Notes: generated by a model from the letters alone, not told the origin. A DNA stretch of 64,000 bases from Ectobius pallidus (GCA_964059195.1 CAXKWD010000006.1:66295073-66359072), one strand, 5' to 3'. Shown: positions 10,858 through 23,045, numbered from the stretch's first letter. Translations and numbers: made by a program.

Positions 10858-10975
10858 ACCAATTATAAGAATAATGATGATAATAATGGCAATCATAATA
10901 ATAAAAATTTAAATAGTAATAAATATAATAACAGCAACAACAATAATTTTAATTATTATTATTGTTATTATTATT
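10806..10975. repeat. AAT/ATT microsatellite
   Basis: About 14 tandem AAT units start at 10808, then decay into mixed AAT/GATAAT/AAC text, and end in an ATT-rich complement near 10950-10975. Confidence 0.9.
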
Positions 10976-11775
10976 CCACAAAGCACCATAACCAGCAAGG
11001 AAAAACAGTATCAGGAAATGGCAAAAGAACGATGCGGGAGGATACAACCATTCAACATATTAGTAAATAATTTCTTCCCACTGTCGACTGCGGTACAACG
11101 TCAGGTCATGACAATATTAGGTCATACCAGTACTGCCTAAAAATAAAATTATGGGCGGTTTAGTGGATTATAAACAGTGAGCTAGCTAACTTACGAGTGT
11201 ATAATGATAACATTTGTAAGCCAGTGGGCTGAAAGAAGGCAACTGGTCAGTATGCAAAAGTATATTTAAAGAATGTTATTTAAATAAATGTACATTTTAC
11301 TTAAACCCAGTACTTTAATAAGCTTAATGGAAAATTTCAATATGAAACGCACAAATTATTATTTAAGATTATTACTAGTTTGTAGTTTCTAATAAAAATA
11401 AATAAACAATATTAAAATAAATAACAATTCTGATGTATTTACATTCCATTTATTACTGTCACATTTAATTTTAGTTATCCTTAACAGATGTATCAATGTG
11501 TAGAATATTTGACTGATAGATTGATAGCTAATGTAAGTACTTTTGCACTCAGTAGCTACGTTTTACATTAATATAATTGTACAGTTTTCATATAATGTTT
11601 CAATATCTAGTTATTTATTTATTTGTACGTTTCCATGCGCTGAGGTGTAGCTGGTTGACGAACAGCACAACATGGCATAACAAACCAGTATGTGGTCATT
11701 GTGTTTTTTTATTCAAGTCACAGCGACTTAATTCTTTTGGTAGCATTATACTTTACCTCTAACATAAATGAATAC
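10976..11775. other. no feature recognised
   Basis: AT-rich sequence without supported coding frames or obvious repeats. Confidence 0.5.
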
Positions 11776-11903
11776 AAAGATAAATCCTAGGGCAAAGACG
11801 TCTGATGCTTAGGGGTGACATAACCAAATGCCTCTAAATCTTGTGGTATCAACCTCCTTGTCAGCCCTAAGCATCAGACGTCTTTGCCCTAGGATTTATC
11901 TTT
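11776..11903. repeat. perfect 39-bp inverted repeat with 50-nt loop
   Basis: The arm at 11776-11814 (starting AAAGATAAATCCTAGGGC) is exactly complementary to 11865-11903. The pairing continues imperfectly inward for a few bases (TGACA...TGTCA). The RNA from either strand would form a long hairpin of the size range of miRNA or hairpin-siRNA precursors. It could equally be a small foldback repeat. No flanking target duplication was found. Confidence 0.85.
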
Positions 11904-12285
11904 CTATTAATTTATTTAGGACCTCCAAGGTTTTTATAAAGAACACTTCACATTGAACTGAACCTTTCACAAAAGGCATCCAATAAACAAGAGTTCTTAA
12001 AAATTCACAATATTAACAAATTGTTTACAAGAATGATGACTGAATAAAAACAGAGTGTGGCTATAAGAAACTTGACGATAATAAAATAAAACTTTATATG
12101 TTTGTTTCGCATTCCGATACAGAAAAAACACGCCTACCAAGAGTATGAACTTCCTTTGCCTCGTCACGCGTTCATGATAGAGTTGTTGGCGAAAAAGGAC
12201 TTAGATTACCGTTATCTTCATTGTGAGTTACTACATAACCTCTTCGGTCCCCGCGTGTCGCATAAGATACATTTTAACATTTGGT
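11904..12285. other. no gene supported
   Basis: A 64-codon frame at 12102-12296 (+) runs into the candidate transposon terminus. It has no recognised domain. Confidence 0.4.
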
Positions 12286-13566
12286 GGTATAAATAAAACC
12301 AAGCAGTGGCTCAAAACTCACTAATTCCTAGCAGCTGCTTGATTTGTTATAAATAAAAAGCGGCTTTCTCAACCACCTGCCTAGCCGTTGCTCAACGACC
12401 TTGACAGCTCAGCCGCTGCTTAGGATTTGGTATAAATAAAACTAAGCCGCGGCTCTCAGTTGGTAGCAGCGGCTTGCTTTTTTCTGAGGTACCTCATTTG
12501 CGGACTCAGCTTGCTCAAGTGAAGTTTTTAATCGTATTGGCGGGGTTCATGGGGGTGATTTTTTAACCAATATGAGTAATTTATAAGGAACGTATGGATT
12601 ATGATGTGCACAAATGTAAAGAACCGGTTGTACAATAAAATTGTAAAACATTTGTAACTTAACTTTGTTATTTTTCTTTTTAATAATAATAATACTAATC
12701 ACAAAATTAATACATAATTATAGGTCTAACACATTCTCATATTTTACTGGCATCAATATGAACTAAAATATTTCAAACGTGATTAATCCTTTTTTTGAAC
12801 GACGTAACTAATTAGAGGTACTTACGAATATTGTTGCCGTGGATCGTAACTTGACATTCCCGCACGCAATCTTGTTGCTATGAAAACAAAAGAAATCTCC
12901 GTGCGGTAAAAAATTACAAAAAGCACAAGTGCCGTAAGTAAAATCATCATAATACAAGCCTTTATGGAAGACCGGAACCAAGGCGACTTTAACAGGACAA
13001 ATATTCGGTCCCCATAACAACCAACATATGCGAATCACTTTCTAAAATATAACATCCATCTTCAATAGTGTATATACATAATATTTTCAGCTAATATCTC
13101 AATTAATATAAATAAATTGATATAAATATTCATCGTGCAAAAAACAGTATGCAAGTGCCTCGTTTTTTCAAACTCTTTCCTCGATCCGTATGCACCGCTT
13201 ACGGCAATTGTATCGCAATATACTAAAACGCTATTTCAAATTGTAATACTGTAAACTAAATAGGTTAGCTTCAAATCTATTATACTGTATAGCAAGCAGA
13301 TTCAAAACGAACGTATTTTATAAATTAATTAATTATGGGAACTAATGAAATATTAATAAAAGAACAACATATATTAATGTGGGACACTGTTAAGTATGAA
13401 ATGTGTTTATTAGTATAAAATGTTAACTTTTGTTTATTAGAAATAAGTATAATTGTATGTGTCTACTGTTCTAGTTAAATGCTTAGTATATTAATTTACA
13501 GGCATAAACATAATTTTTTAGTTCCCTAAAATCAAGGTTTAGTACTAATAAAACATGAATACTAGA

Positions 13567-13640
13567 GAATATTGTAGGAGAAAAATTCCTCTGACACTGA
13601 GACTTGAACCCAGGACCTTTGGATATCCAAGACTTTTGTA
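13567..13640 (-). repeat. partial tRNA-like repeat (family of 56-58 kb)
   Basis: The minus strand has the T-arm/B-box text GGGTTCAAGTCTCAG followed by GAGGAATTTTTCTCC and a TATT-rich tail. It matches the tRNA-like family at 56.2-58.0 kb. The D-arm half is missing or too diverged beyond about 13622. It lies inside the 12.3-14.3-kb candidate transposon and so may be a later insertion. Confidence 0.65.
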
Positions 13641-13797
13641 TACTAGGCCTCACTCTCTTGTCTCTTTTCTTTCTCCCAAAATAGTTTTTCTTTCTTTAAA
13701 TTCAGTACTTATATTTCTTATTTTTCCTTTTCTTTTCGGGTTCTCTCCCAATTTTTTAAGACTATCGGCTTATTCGCAGTGAGTCTCAGGTCGAATT

Positions 13798-14016
13798 TTA
13801 CTTTATCCTCTTCTTCAAATTACTAATACTTCTTAAAATCTGGTTTTCAGTTAACACTACGTTACATTCTCGTTCTAGCTGACTTTTGAAAACAGTTACT
13901 GCTAGAGATTTTTTCTGTTTGCACTCTGGCAGTTGAGCTTTATTCAGTACTCGTTTACAGTGCATTTTCAGAATTTGCACGATCTGCTTTTGAAATACAC
14001 TATTTTCTTCAACCAT
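13798..14016 (-). CDS. hypothetical 72-residue helical protein fragment
   Basis: I do not recognise a characterised family. The frame is Lys/Gln/Leu-rich and predicted-looking helical throughout. It ends in VVLTENQILRSISNLKKRIK, which resembles the third helix of Myb/SANT-like modules found in insect transposon accessory proteins. It lies near the right end of the candidate transposon at 12286-14272, so a transposon-encoded DNA-binding protein is the simplest reading. It may instead be a lone host exon or chance. Confidence 0.3.
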   Translation of the reverse strand: MVEENSVFQKQIVQILKMHCKRVLNKAQLPECKQKKSLAVTVFKSQLERECNVVLTENQILRSISNLKKRIK

Positions 14017-14272
14017 TCTGATACATTATACTAAACTTTAAATTTTAAATCGCTGGACAGACAGTCAAATGGCATGTTTGTTTACTCAGCTGCTATGTGT
14101 CGTGCGATATGGGATGCAGGTGTCCAAGCACTTGCCACCAGTAGCCTGAGCCGCGGCTTGGCAGGTAGGGGGAGTTTTTATTTATACGAAACAGACAGCG
14201 GGTGCTAGATTCTCAACCTTCTCATAAGCAACGGCTTGGTAGCAGTGGCTACGTTTTATTTATACGACTCAT

Positions 14273-14923
14273 TGTCTGGAATGCTCAGATCTCGACCCTT
14301 TAGTTTTAGTTCGTGGTTTGGCCAACAGAATGCAGTGAAATTCCCCTCAAAGTTTAAAACTGAAAGAACGGTTGGGCTTAATGAAAACAATAATATTCTT
14401 GAACAATGGCAGTAGGTAAAATTAAATAGTCAACATGCATGGTGCCATTTATTAGAAGTGCGAAACCTGAATAGGTAATTTTGTTTTGGTGTTACTTTTT
14501 CCATTATATTCTATACAACAGACAAACAGGCAACCTCAAATTGTCGGCATCGACTAATATCATGGCCGAATACAATATCAATTTTCCTCTCCCTGTGGAA
14601 CTTATGATGCGGCTGGAGAAAGCATATTAAGTGGAATACAGAATCAAAGTGTGGTACACCTATCCCCACGGAGTTTCTGCATAGCTTTCAGAGGGAACGT
14701 CTTCATATTTCAAGAAAAGAAGTAATGGAAAATAAAAGTTATATGAGCGAAGTGGTGATAATGTAACATACATTTATAAACAGATCTGCCCTTTGCAGTC
14801 ACCCAAAATCTGGTTTTAAGGAAACCTTGAAAGACGTACCGAGTTGTCCTCACAATTACAAAATGTTTTAATAACAAAACTACAGCATGTGTGAGTGCTT
14901 AGTTAGGTGCTTAGTTAGGCTAT
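14273..14923. other. no feature recognised
   Basis: No coding or structural signal found. Confidence 0.5.
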
Positions 14924-14931
14924 TAATGAGT

Positions 14932-15384
14932 CTAGGGGACAGATTTCGATGACATGACTGTCATATTTTTCCCCTTTGCATTATTTCAGATTTCCGACTA
15001 ATTTAAACCCGATTCCAAGCATCCTGGTGAAAATGTGCATATAACTGCATATTTAGGAAATTTTTAACTATTGTAGCATATTTAGTATGAATATGCATAT
15101 TTAGGTCACACTTTTGGCATATTTGTGTGCAAATTAAAGAAATTTTGAAGTTTCATATTTTGTAAATTTTGCATTATAATGATATTTTTTGAGAATTTAC
15201 AGATATTTTAAATAATAATATTATATTTTAATAAAATGAATTGTAATGAAACTTTAAAAAAATATACACAATGTGTAAGTGGTAAAGCCATATTTTAAAT
15301 TTTATTGGTCATATTTTAATGCTTTTAAGGTCATAAATGCATTCATATATCCTAATTTTTAGGTCATAGAAATCCGCCCCCTAC
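14932..15384. mobile_element. hAT-type MITE
   Basis: The termini are CTAGGGGACAGATTTC (left) and GTAGGGGGCGGATTTC (right, complement), running into ATGAC at both ends. The flanks TAATGAGT (14924-14931) and TAATGACT (15385-15392) are an 8-bp target duplication with one mismatch, as made by hAT transposases. The interior is AT-rich with repeated GCATATTTA and GGTCATA words, shared with the larger hAT element at 42778-44058. It is non-coding and must have been mobilised in trans. Confidence 0.8.
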
Positions 15385-15685
15385 TAATGACTTACCTGAA
15401 AGAAGTACTGTCGTAAAATAATTTTCGAGTCGAACTTCTGCTTTAAAATTTTTGTTTGAAATAGTCGAGTAATGGTAGGTCTGGTAGTAGAAGCTGCACT
15501 TGCATTACACAATTCATTGTGTTGCAGAAGGTGCACATTTTACATTATTATATTTTACTTTGTAATCTAACAAACCACACTAAAATAATTAGAATGAATA
15601 TAACAGGAACGAATAACATGGTACCTTTTTTCTCTTATGACGAGTATTTCATGTACATAGTACAAATAAAATGTTTATTTTTATG

Positions 15686-15792
15686 TGATGTTGAAGCATC
15701 TTCCGAGCTGTGGGCCGTGGTCCAAAGGCAAAAAGGTCTAAAAAATCTCACCAGACGTTTCGCTCCCGCTGGGGGAAGATGCTTCAACATCA
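15686..15792. repeat. 19-bp perfect inverted repeat around a GCGAAACGTCTGG core
   Basis: TGATGTTGAAGCATCTTCC at 15686-15704 is exactly complementary to 15774-15792, with about 70 bp between. The minus strand of the loop carries GGGAGCGAAACGTCTGG, a wording I associate with repetitive elements of several animal genomes. I could not complete a hammerhead ribozyme core, so no ribozyme is called. Confidence 0.6.
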
Positions 15793-16337
15793 AGATTCCG
15801 GCCGTGAAAGCCTCAGATTAACCGATTATTGTTATGTTTGTAACATCATTAGTGTTTAGTAAACTTTCAAGTGAACACAAATTATAGCATCATTGTAAAA
15901 CGCGTGATATGCATAGGATATAACTGACTGCTGATTTATGTTTAAATATTATTCATTTCTTCTTTCAAAAGTCTGTTCTGTATGGTTTATTTGAAAGATA
16001 CTATGTGACAAGGATGAGACAGCACAGCAAAATCTCTCTGAATATGAAACCACTACTGAGATGCTTAGGCAACGATATCTCTTGTTGTCTCTAGAAGAGG
16101 TCACATGGCGATATTCGAACTGTTGAGTGACACAAAATTCTTCGAGGGGGAGGGGAATTTTATGTCTAAAAGTCCGACAGGTCAGGGTGGAAAAGGATGT
16201 GAGGTAGGGGCAGAGGGAGTTATCTTTGTCTATGCATTGTTTTGTATTATATTGTATTATTACTGTCGTTTCTCTTCTATTATTATTATTGCTATTTTAT
16301 CTTTTTTCATCTTTATATAGCATTATTATATTATATC
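15793..16337. other. no gene recognised
   Basis: Contains G/A-rich text near 16140-16220 and TATT-rich text leading into a microsatellite. No supported frame. Confidence 0.5.
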
Positions 16338-16377
16338 TATTGTATTGTATTGTATTGTATTGTATTGTATTGTATTA
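16338..16377. repeat. (TATTG)n microsatellite
   Basis: About eight tandem pentanucleotide units. The open frames across it are artefacts of the repeat. Confidence 0.9.
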
Positions 16378-16797
16378 TTAGTGTTACATTTCTCTTTCTT
16401 TATTTTGTGCATAGTAAAAGCACGAACGGTCGTATATCAGACTAAAGATGCACCTTACCATACCATTAATTGAAATATATTTTTAATACGAATAATCAGT
16501 ATTGCATTAATTCAGTGTATTCTTATGCTATGTATGATTAATTTATGTGGAAGTAGATATAGGCTAACCTACTACAGTTTATCTCAAGTTAAGAAGCAAT
16601 ATTAACTATAGTCTATGGCCTGTTCCAGTATTGTGCTAAAGTATGTATCGAAAGGAAGAATACCAGATGAATCTTCTCATCGTGCAGATTGGTAGGCCTA
16701 ACTCGGCAAACCTTAATTTACACATGATGCGAAATTGAGGTGCTCACACCGCATTCACCAGGCCGTCCGATTAAAAATACGACGTTGTTTTCTTTTA
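16378..16797. other. no feature recognised
   Basis: AT-rich sequence, nothing supported. Confidence 0.5.
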
Positions 16798-16985
16798 ATA
16801 TGATGTGCTAACGCAACGGTTAACAAGTTTGATCCTCACGCTGAAGATCCGAAGTTCAAATCACGGCCGACTGAAAATTTATTCGAAGCGACGCAGTGGA
16901 CAATGATTACGGCAAAGCCTGAAAAACTTGTTTTTTCTTCTTTTTTTTCTTTCTTTCTTTCTTTATTTCTTTCTTTATCTTAGTT
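16798..16985 (+). mobile_element. probable tRNA-derived SINE with (TTTC)n tail
   Basis: GTGCTAACGCAACGGTTAAC resembles an A box and AAGTTCAAATCACGG contains a good B box (GTTCAAATC), about 35 bp apart. A short body is followed by a run of TTTC units near 16930-16977. The arrangement fits a short Pol III-transcribed retroposon. No target duplication was found, and no second copy is in the window. Confidence 0.5.
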
Positions 16986-19900
16986 TTACCTCTCCCATTT
17001 AGGGTTTAAGCGACCCAAGCCGCCCGGGCCTTACAGTGCCGCGATAGCCTGCAAAACGCTGGAACAAAATAGTATTTCAATCCACTTACTGCTCCAATAT
17101 AAGTTCGTATAAAACTGTTACATGTAGATGTTTTTTCTTAGTAGTTTGGTGCCTTCAATTCCGGTACCCTGATTCTAACTTATTTCAAGTTTACAGTTGT
17201 CGATAAGACCAGTTGTGGTCTAACCGATCTTAGAATGGTTTTCGATACATTAGGCTTAAACCGTTTGAAACAAATATTGTTTTTGTATTTTGTAGGCCTA
17301 TTTAAGATACTATGATTTAAAGATTCCTGAGGAAAAGCTGTATAGTATAAACGCATAGGGCTAAATAAATTTAGCTAACAACATTAAACTTTTTTTATCT
17401 CCGTCTTTTATACTTGATGGTTAGACCTGTATTCTTTCCAAATCGACAATTTGGTGAGATAAACGCAAGTAGACATTATTTAGATGTGGTCTTATTACAT
17501 TAATCCAGGCTATTTGTTCACACCTCAACTTGTTTCAGAGATCAAAACAACGAACGTCAAGTATTTTACCAAACACGGTTCTAATCAACTTGTTTATCAT
17601 ACATTTCCATATCATTCACTCAGCGTTGATTAAAGAAGATAATCATGGCTCTTGTATATATATCCGTAAAATTCACTGTTTTGAGGTTGTTTTCAGTTTC
17701 AACAACAAATTCTTATCAGAATTCCGTCGACTTTGTTAATCCCTTCTTAACTTCTTAATTAGCATTTAAAATCCACGTTTTATAACAGAGGTTCAGTCTG
17801 GTATAAAATTCGAAACTAGCTTGCATGCATATAAACAGCGCACTGAGCAGGTGAATGTATTTGTGTGGAAGTCTACAAATATTGACACACTCCTTCTGCG
17901 TTAAAGGTTGATTTTCTGCTCGGGATGTGTTCAAAACAATTTTGTACTAAGCAGGCGGAACGTGTACATGAAAAGAGGAGGGCAAGGCTTTATTAAAATA
18001 ACATCCTCACACAGCACTAAGTATTTAAGTAGGCAGGCTGTATATCCAAACACACATGTAGCTGGCAAATTAGATGCTGTAAGTAATGTGATTAAAATAC
18101 TTTCCTACTTTGTTTCAGTCCAGGGCTCCTCGCTGTTGGGATGAAAGCCGGGTTTTTAATTTCAAAAATTGCTCATGCATCCATGAACGTATAAATAATC
18201 GTTTTAAAAGCAGATACTCTGTGGCTGTGTTTACATGCTAACCGAGTGGGTTATCGTTTTGTGAAATGTAACATTTAAAACAACTCATATCTGTTTTAAT
18301 GCGTAACATTGGAAATGTGTGAGTTTAATTCCAATAAAGTTAATAATATCGTCATTTACAATAATGTCATAACTGGCTTCATTCCCTAAAGAAGTAGTAG
18401 GCCTAAGTTATAGATTGTTACTTGAGATGTATTTTTGCTTACGTGTTCTCAGACGGAATGACTCCTGGCGAAATTCATTTCCGGAGGACTAATTTAGATA
18501 TGCTTCTTCCCTTTAGAGGACTGAGTTACAGACTTACCGCCCATTGCTTCGTCGACTGTCTAGAGCAGGCTTGTAGAGCAGTACTCCGAAAGTGTGAAGT
18601 CATTCCCTACTTCCCCTCCCTTCGTGGCCTCCAAAGCTTAGCAACTGGTTAAGTTGCGCTCTGGTCTAGACGAAACTTAAGGTATTACTTGGACAGAAGA
18701 GGACTGGGAAAATTTCGTATATAATCTTTAACTTGTAAATCTATTATATGGGTTTCCCAGCGGACGTTTGCGATCAGGATTTGCACGTCCCGAAATTCCA
18801 TCGTTTATGAACGAAAATACTTTTGACAATTTTCTTTGACGTACTGTCTTTTAATAATACATCAAATAATTTTAATTAAAACTAACTTTTTAATTTTATT
18901 ACGTTATAAGCCTTAATATTAAATCATTCTATAAACACTCTATAAAGTAGGCCTACCTGTTAATTCACTCTCTTTACAAGTGCAACTTATTAACTGTTAC
19001 ACATCTTATTCTAAGTTATACTTGTTTATATACCGGTATATGTTGGCATTTAGCGCAGTTCTTAGTGTTATCCGAGAAAAACAAATGAGTGGCCGCATTT
19101 CGTTTCTCATATTTAAAAAAAATTGTGTTTCTTATGTAACAATTTGTTACACATATGATTTCAAATGAATTTTTGTGCAATATTTACTGCTTTTCTCTCG
19201 GGGGGGTGTATAATACAGATTTTTCATAATTTGTCTCGCTAGATCACAGGGCATTATGTCGTGCAGCATATCTAATTATAATCTCTTTTGATGTGACTCA
19301 TTTACTCGCACAGACGGCATTACTCTGGCGTTTGTAGACTTTGTATAAATATTTCTATGGCTTTTTATTTGAATTTTATATTGTGTTTGTCCAACGAAAT
19401 ATCGGTAAGATCGGAATACCGGTAGAAAAATAAGAAGAGTTATTTTCTTGTAGAATATTTATTTTGAATACGCAAGTGGTCTCCGGGTTCCATTTGTCTA
19501 ACGGTGTGGAAACTGTAATGTTCAGTATCTGCTAGGAACATAATCCTGTTGTTGCCGCAAACCATTAAAATGTCTACCATAGCTATTGAATTAGTAAAAA
19601 TCTCTGTTAGGCTTTAGTAAGATGTGATTTCCAAGTTATAAAATCATGTTCAAGCACAATTAGAGCTCTAACAGCTGAATTGTTTTAGTGAGATAGAATA
19701 CCAGATAAACTCGTAGGAAGAACTAGTTTGATATATTGGTATAGATTTAATATTTTGTGTATATATATTCGCGTGACGTACATTTTCAGAAATATAACTT
19801 ACTGCTAGGTCATTCAATTCCAGTATTGCAACTAAAGAAGGATCTTATTTCTTACTCATTGGTTTCTCGTTATATAGGCTACTGTAGGCTATCACGACCA

Positions 19901-21106
19901 AATTTCTAAGCCATTTAACTAGTGCTCCAATAAAATAGAATTTAACTGGAACGTCTATTCGTGGCTATGTTTGACGAATATTGCATTTATGCATTGCATT
20001 TGGTTTACCAAATATGAAATACGCCTACTACTCCGTCCATGTACTACATAGGTCACGCAGGTAGTGTCTTTTCCTTTCTAATTCTAAGGATGACACACGG
20101 ACTGAGTTCACTCCCTTTCACCAGCCCTCCCATGTAGAACGTGCGTTCTCTGGAATGGATTTATCATCTATATTGGGCTTTTGTAATCGAGGCATGGAAG
20201 CCTAGAGTGGCACATTAGACATTGAATGACAGTTCCACATGTTGTCTGTCAATCAAGTGGAAGGTAACCATTGACTCATTGTGGTCAGTTAGTACAAAGA
20301 GCTCAAGAGGGTATGCCTGTAGGACATATTGTCTTGTTTTGTTGATAAAGTAATTAATACTGGCATTACTTAATGTGAAGAAGATGTATTTCGAGTCAAG
20401 ATATACGTCAATCGTTAGTCAGCGTCCATCGCCTAAAGGTACCATGAATATACGACATTATTGAAAAGGTTAAGTTGTAGATAAACTTGATCACGTTCTG
20501 AGGTTTGTAATACGCGTAAGTAAACCATGAATACCCCCTATTATGCATAGCTGCGAGTAGAAGAAAATGTGTGTACATTAAGATGTAAGAAAAGTACAAG
20601 AACCCAAGAATGCAAAAATAAATCCCAAGCTGAACTGAAAAGATCGTTAACAATTTCCAGAAGTTAGTTTGTGAGAAAACTGCGAAACATTCTCCACTGA
20701 TGAGAATGACAAGATGTATTTGAATTGCTCATATTTACAGTATCAATTTCGATACAGAAATTTTAAATAAAATTATTAGGGAAACTACGATTCAGCTTAG
20801 GAATAATTTAAGCCTGGTACAAAAGTGTTTTAATCTTAATTTTGTTCAATTTAATTCAATTTGTATTTATTAAGTGCTTGTAATTATCTTTCTTCCAAAA
20901 TGTATGCAAGAAGATGTATTTTAATAAGCAAAGTAATATAATGCATTAATTAAAAAATGCTAAAAGTATTACCGGCACATCATTTGTTCATTTAATTATT
21001 TAAAAATAAAAACATTTCAAATTAATAACATGTTTATTTTGACATTATTTCTCATTTCTCATGTAGTGAATGAAATCAACAGAATAAAATATGTGAATTA
21101 TCAAAC
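16986..21106. other. 4.1 kb without a recognisable feature
   Basis: I see no conserved protein, tRNA or clear repeat. Short frames at 17530, 17908, 18422 and 20408 look random. A somewhat GC-richer patch at 18440-18660 is not assignable. The interval could be intron or intergenic DNA of a large gene. Confidence 0.5.
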
Positions 21107-21500
21107 TATTAAGTGCCAGAATGGTACTTTCTGAGATTGTATGGTGAACATGAAAATATCTGTCCGTCTGCCTGTTCGTGTGTCTGTACGCGCAATAACT
21201 CGAATAGGCATTATCAGATTTTCATGAAACTTGGTATACGTACTTATAACGTCACATGGGACGAAATTTACTAATTTTGGGCCAATTTGGTTGACCGGTA
21301 CAGGGGTAATGCCTAATTAGGAACCTAATTTCTGAAAATCTGAAAGCATAACACTGAATTCATGAAATGCAATTCAGTTCTCATGACAACAATATTGTTT
21401 GCAGTATTCATGTAAGGCTTTGGAAGCTGGAATACACTGGACTCTGTCAAATGACATTACCAAGCATGATTTTTGTGGCAAAACATCTAATAAGTGATTT
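21107..21500 (+). repeat. single-monomer copy of the AAGTGCCAG composite repeat
   Basis: Begins TATTAAGTGCCAGAATGGTA and continues with CTGTCCGTCTG and TGTCTGTACGCGCAATAACTC. One monomer follows (ATGAAACTTGGTATACG...GGTTGACCGGTAC). It matches the family at 47.0-50.2 kb but has only one monomer, no recognisable tRNA-like part and no right-hand end. Confidence 0.75.
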
Positions 21501-22199
21501 TAACTAATTAGGGTCTTCTGATTTCAGATAAGATAAACTTTAACCTTGATTTACTCGATAAATATTATACATGTTGTGGTTTTTTTCACATCAGCAGAGG
21601 GAGGAATGAGGAATAAATGCTACCTTTCCAGTTTTTAAATAAAATTTACAGTTTTTGTGCAAATTAAGTATAACGATTATTATTTGTAGCACTGAATACG
21701 CGACATAAGGGAATGTCGAAAAGAGTGTATCTAAGTTATTCTTATAGCCTACACGTGACAGAGATCGTTGATACCTGGAAGAAGGTATCTGGCATTGCGC
21801 TGGTGTAACTCTCCCTAATTTATTATCTAGTAAACATGCACAATTATATCTCTTCTATCCCGTATATATCACCAATTCATTGTTCAAACATTTCTATTTT
21901 CATTTTTTGATTTTGGTCTGTCGATAACGGAATACAAGCAGAGTCCTTCAGTTAATAACTAAATTTAACTTGCTTAGAAAGGAGTTTTTTCGGTGATTTT
22001 CTTTCCATCCATTAATTCTGATACATAAAATATGCATGTATACATCCTGTCGCTTCGCTGGGAGCATACAGCCTCCGAGCGGACGTTTCAGTGTTTAGGA
22101 GCAATTGTGTTACTCTTGTTTCCCCAGAGAGGGCAGTGCGTCAGGTGGTAAGCCCATTGCCTTTGCGACCCTCGAGACGAAATTACTTCAATGTGAAAG
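21501..22199. other. no feature recognised
   Basis: AT-rich DNA, nothing supported. Confidence 0.5.
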
Positions 22200-22418
22200 G
22201 GTCTAGGATTTTTTTTCAGAAGCTCTAATTTAGGATTGGATTTCTCTAACGCACTATAAATCTAGGACATTGGCCACCCAGCTTAAAGTCTTTCCCTGAG
22301 GGCTACTTGGCCAGGATTTTACGTCCTGAAAAATCCATCGACCGCGACCGGCATTGAATCCTTGCCCTTCGGACGGGCACGCAACCTCCAGATCATCGCA
22401 GCCGATCTGATGCATAAC
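22200..22418 (-). mobile_element. probable tRNA-derived SINE
   Basis: On the minus strand GCGATGATCTGGAGGTTGCG (A-box-like) and AAGGATTCAATGCCGG (B-box-like) are spaced as in a tRNA. They lead into CGATGGATTTTTCAGGACG and a body ending in an A-rich run (AAAAAAAATCC) near 22210. No flanking duplication could be fixed. Confidence 0.5.
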
Positions 22419-22842
22419 GCGTTGTTCATAAATAAAAAATTAAAGAACAATCCCAATATTATTGACATTTTGTTACTCCTATTAAGAGTTTTGAGGATTC
22501 GATTAATTTATATATTTTGAATATTTCTATTGAGTTTGTTTTAAGATATTTTTAAACCGAGATTAGACTGTAATCAACTCATCATCATCACTGATGAGTG
22601 TTCTGCCTGAAAGCAAGACCAGATCCAGAATGAAGCCATGGCACCTCCGAGGCTGTTTCAGACGACGGTGGTAACCGGAGATTTGCCATTGCCTATCACG
22701 GGCAAGGAAACCGGCAAGGAAAATTTTCGTTATAGATTTCTTTTTCCTTTTCCGCCCCCGCCGGTACTGGTAGATTCGTTTGTTTATAATGTCATGGTGC
22801 GCAGACATCTGAAATGTTCAAGCTAGACGGAAGAGGGACAAT
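22419..22842. other. no gene supported
   Basis: Overlapping short frames occur on both strands at 22563-22826 around a GC-richer patch. Neither has a recognisable domain. Confidence 0.4.
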
Positions 22843-23045
22843 GAATATAGGCCTAAATGGGCCAACATTGATCAATTTATGCAGAGTTTTTCTGGGCCAG
22901 AGAACTCGAATCTGAGGTCGTTTTTCTCAGGCGGCGCTTTCTAATCGCGGAATGCGTTCCAAAGTCGGAGTTTTAGCTGTTTCATTCTAATTATTAATCA
23001 TTTAGTTTGTGAATTATTCGCGTGTAAGTGTTACTAAACATAATG
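22843..23045 (+). repeat. diverged repeat, inverted partner at 42553-42772
   Basis: About 200 bp aligns along its whole length with the complement of 42553-42772. Shared text includes CTGGGCCAGAGAAC, CGAATCTGAGGTCGTTTTTC and AGGCGG. Both copies end with GTAAGTGTTA followed by TAAACATAATG or a close variant. The two copies differ by many substitutions, so the family is old. I cannot name it. Confidence 0.75.

Larger units (their letters stand above)
12286..14272. mobile_element. candidate DNA transposon with inverted TATAAATAAAAC-type ends
   Basis: The left region has three direct copies of a GTATAAATAAAA-like word, near 12288, 12350 and 12431. Each is followed by text rich in AAGC(A/C)G(T/C)GGCTC. 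The right region holds the complement (TTTTATTTATAC) near 14177 and 14251, next to CGGCTTGG and AGCAGTGGCT. Repeated subterminal words in inverted orientation at both ends suggest a DNA transposon of ~2 kb. I could not fix the exact TIR ends or a target duplication, and the superfamily is not determined. Confidence 0.4.

Noticed and set aside
10617..10896. Leu/Ile-rich frames on the minus strand
   Set aside because: Produced by the AAT/ATT microsatellite.
16242..16445. Tyr/Ile/Val-rich membrane-like frame
   Set aside because: Produced by the TATTG pentanucleotide repeat and surrounding TATT-rich DNA.
22563..22826. Overlapping frames on both strands
   Set aside because: Low-complexity Arg/Lys or Pro/Phe stretches without homology that I recognise.
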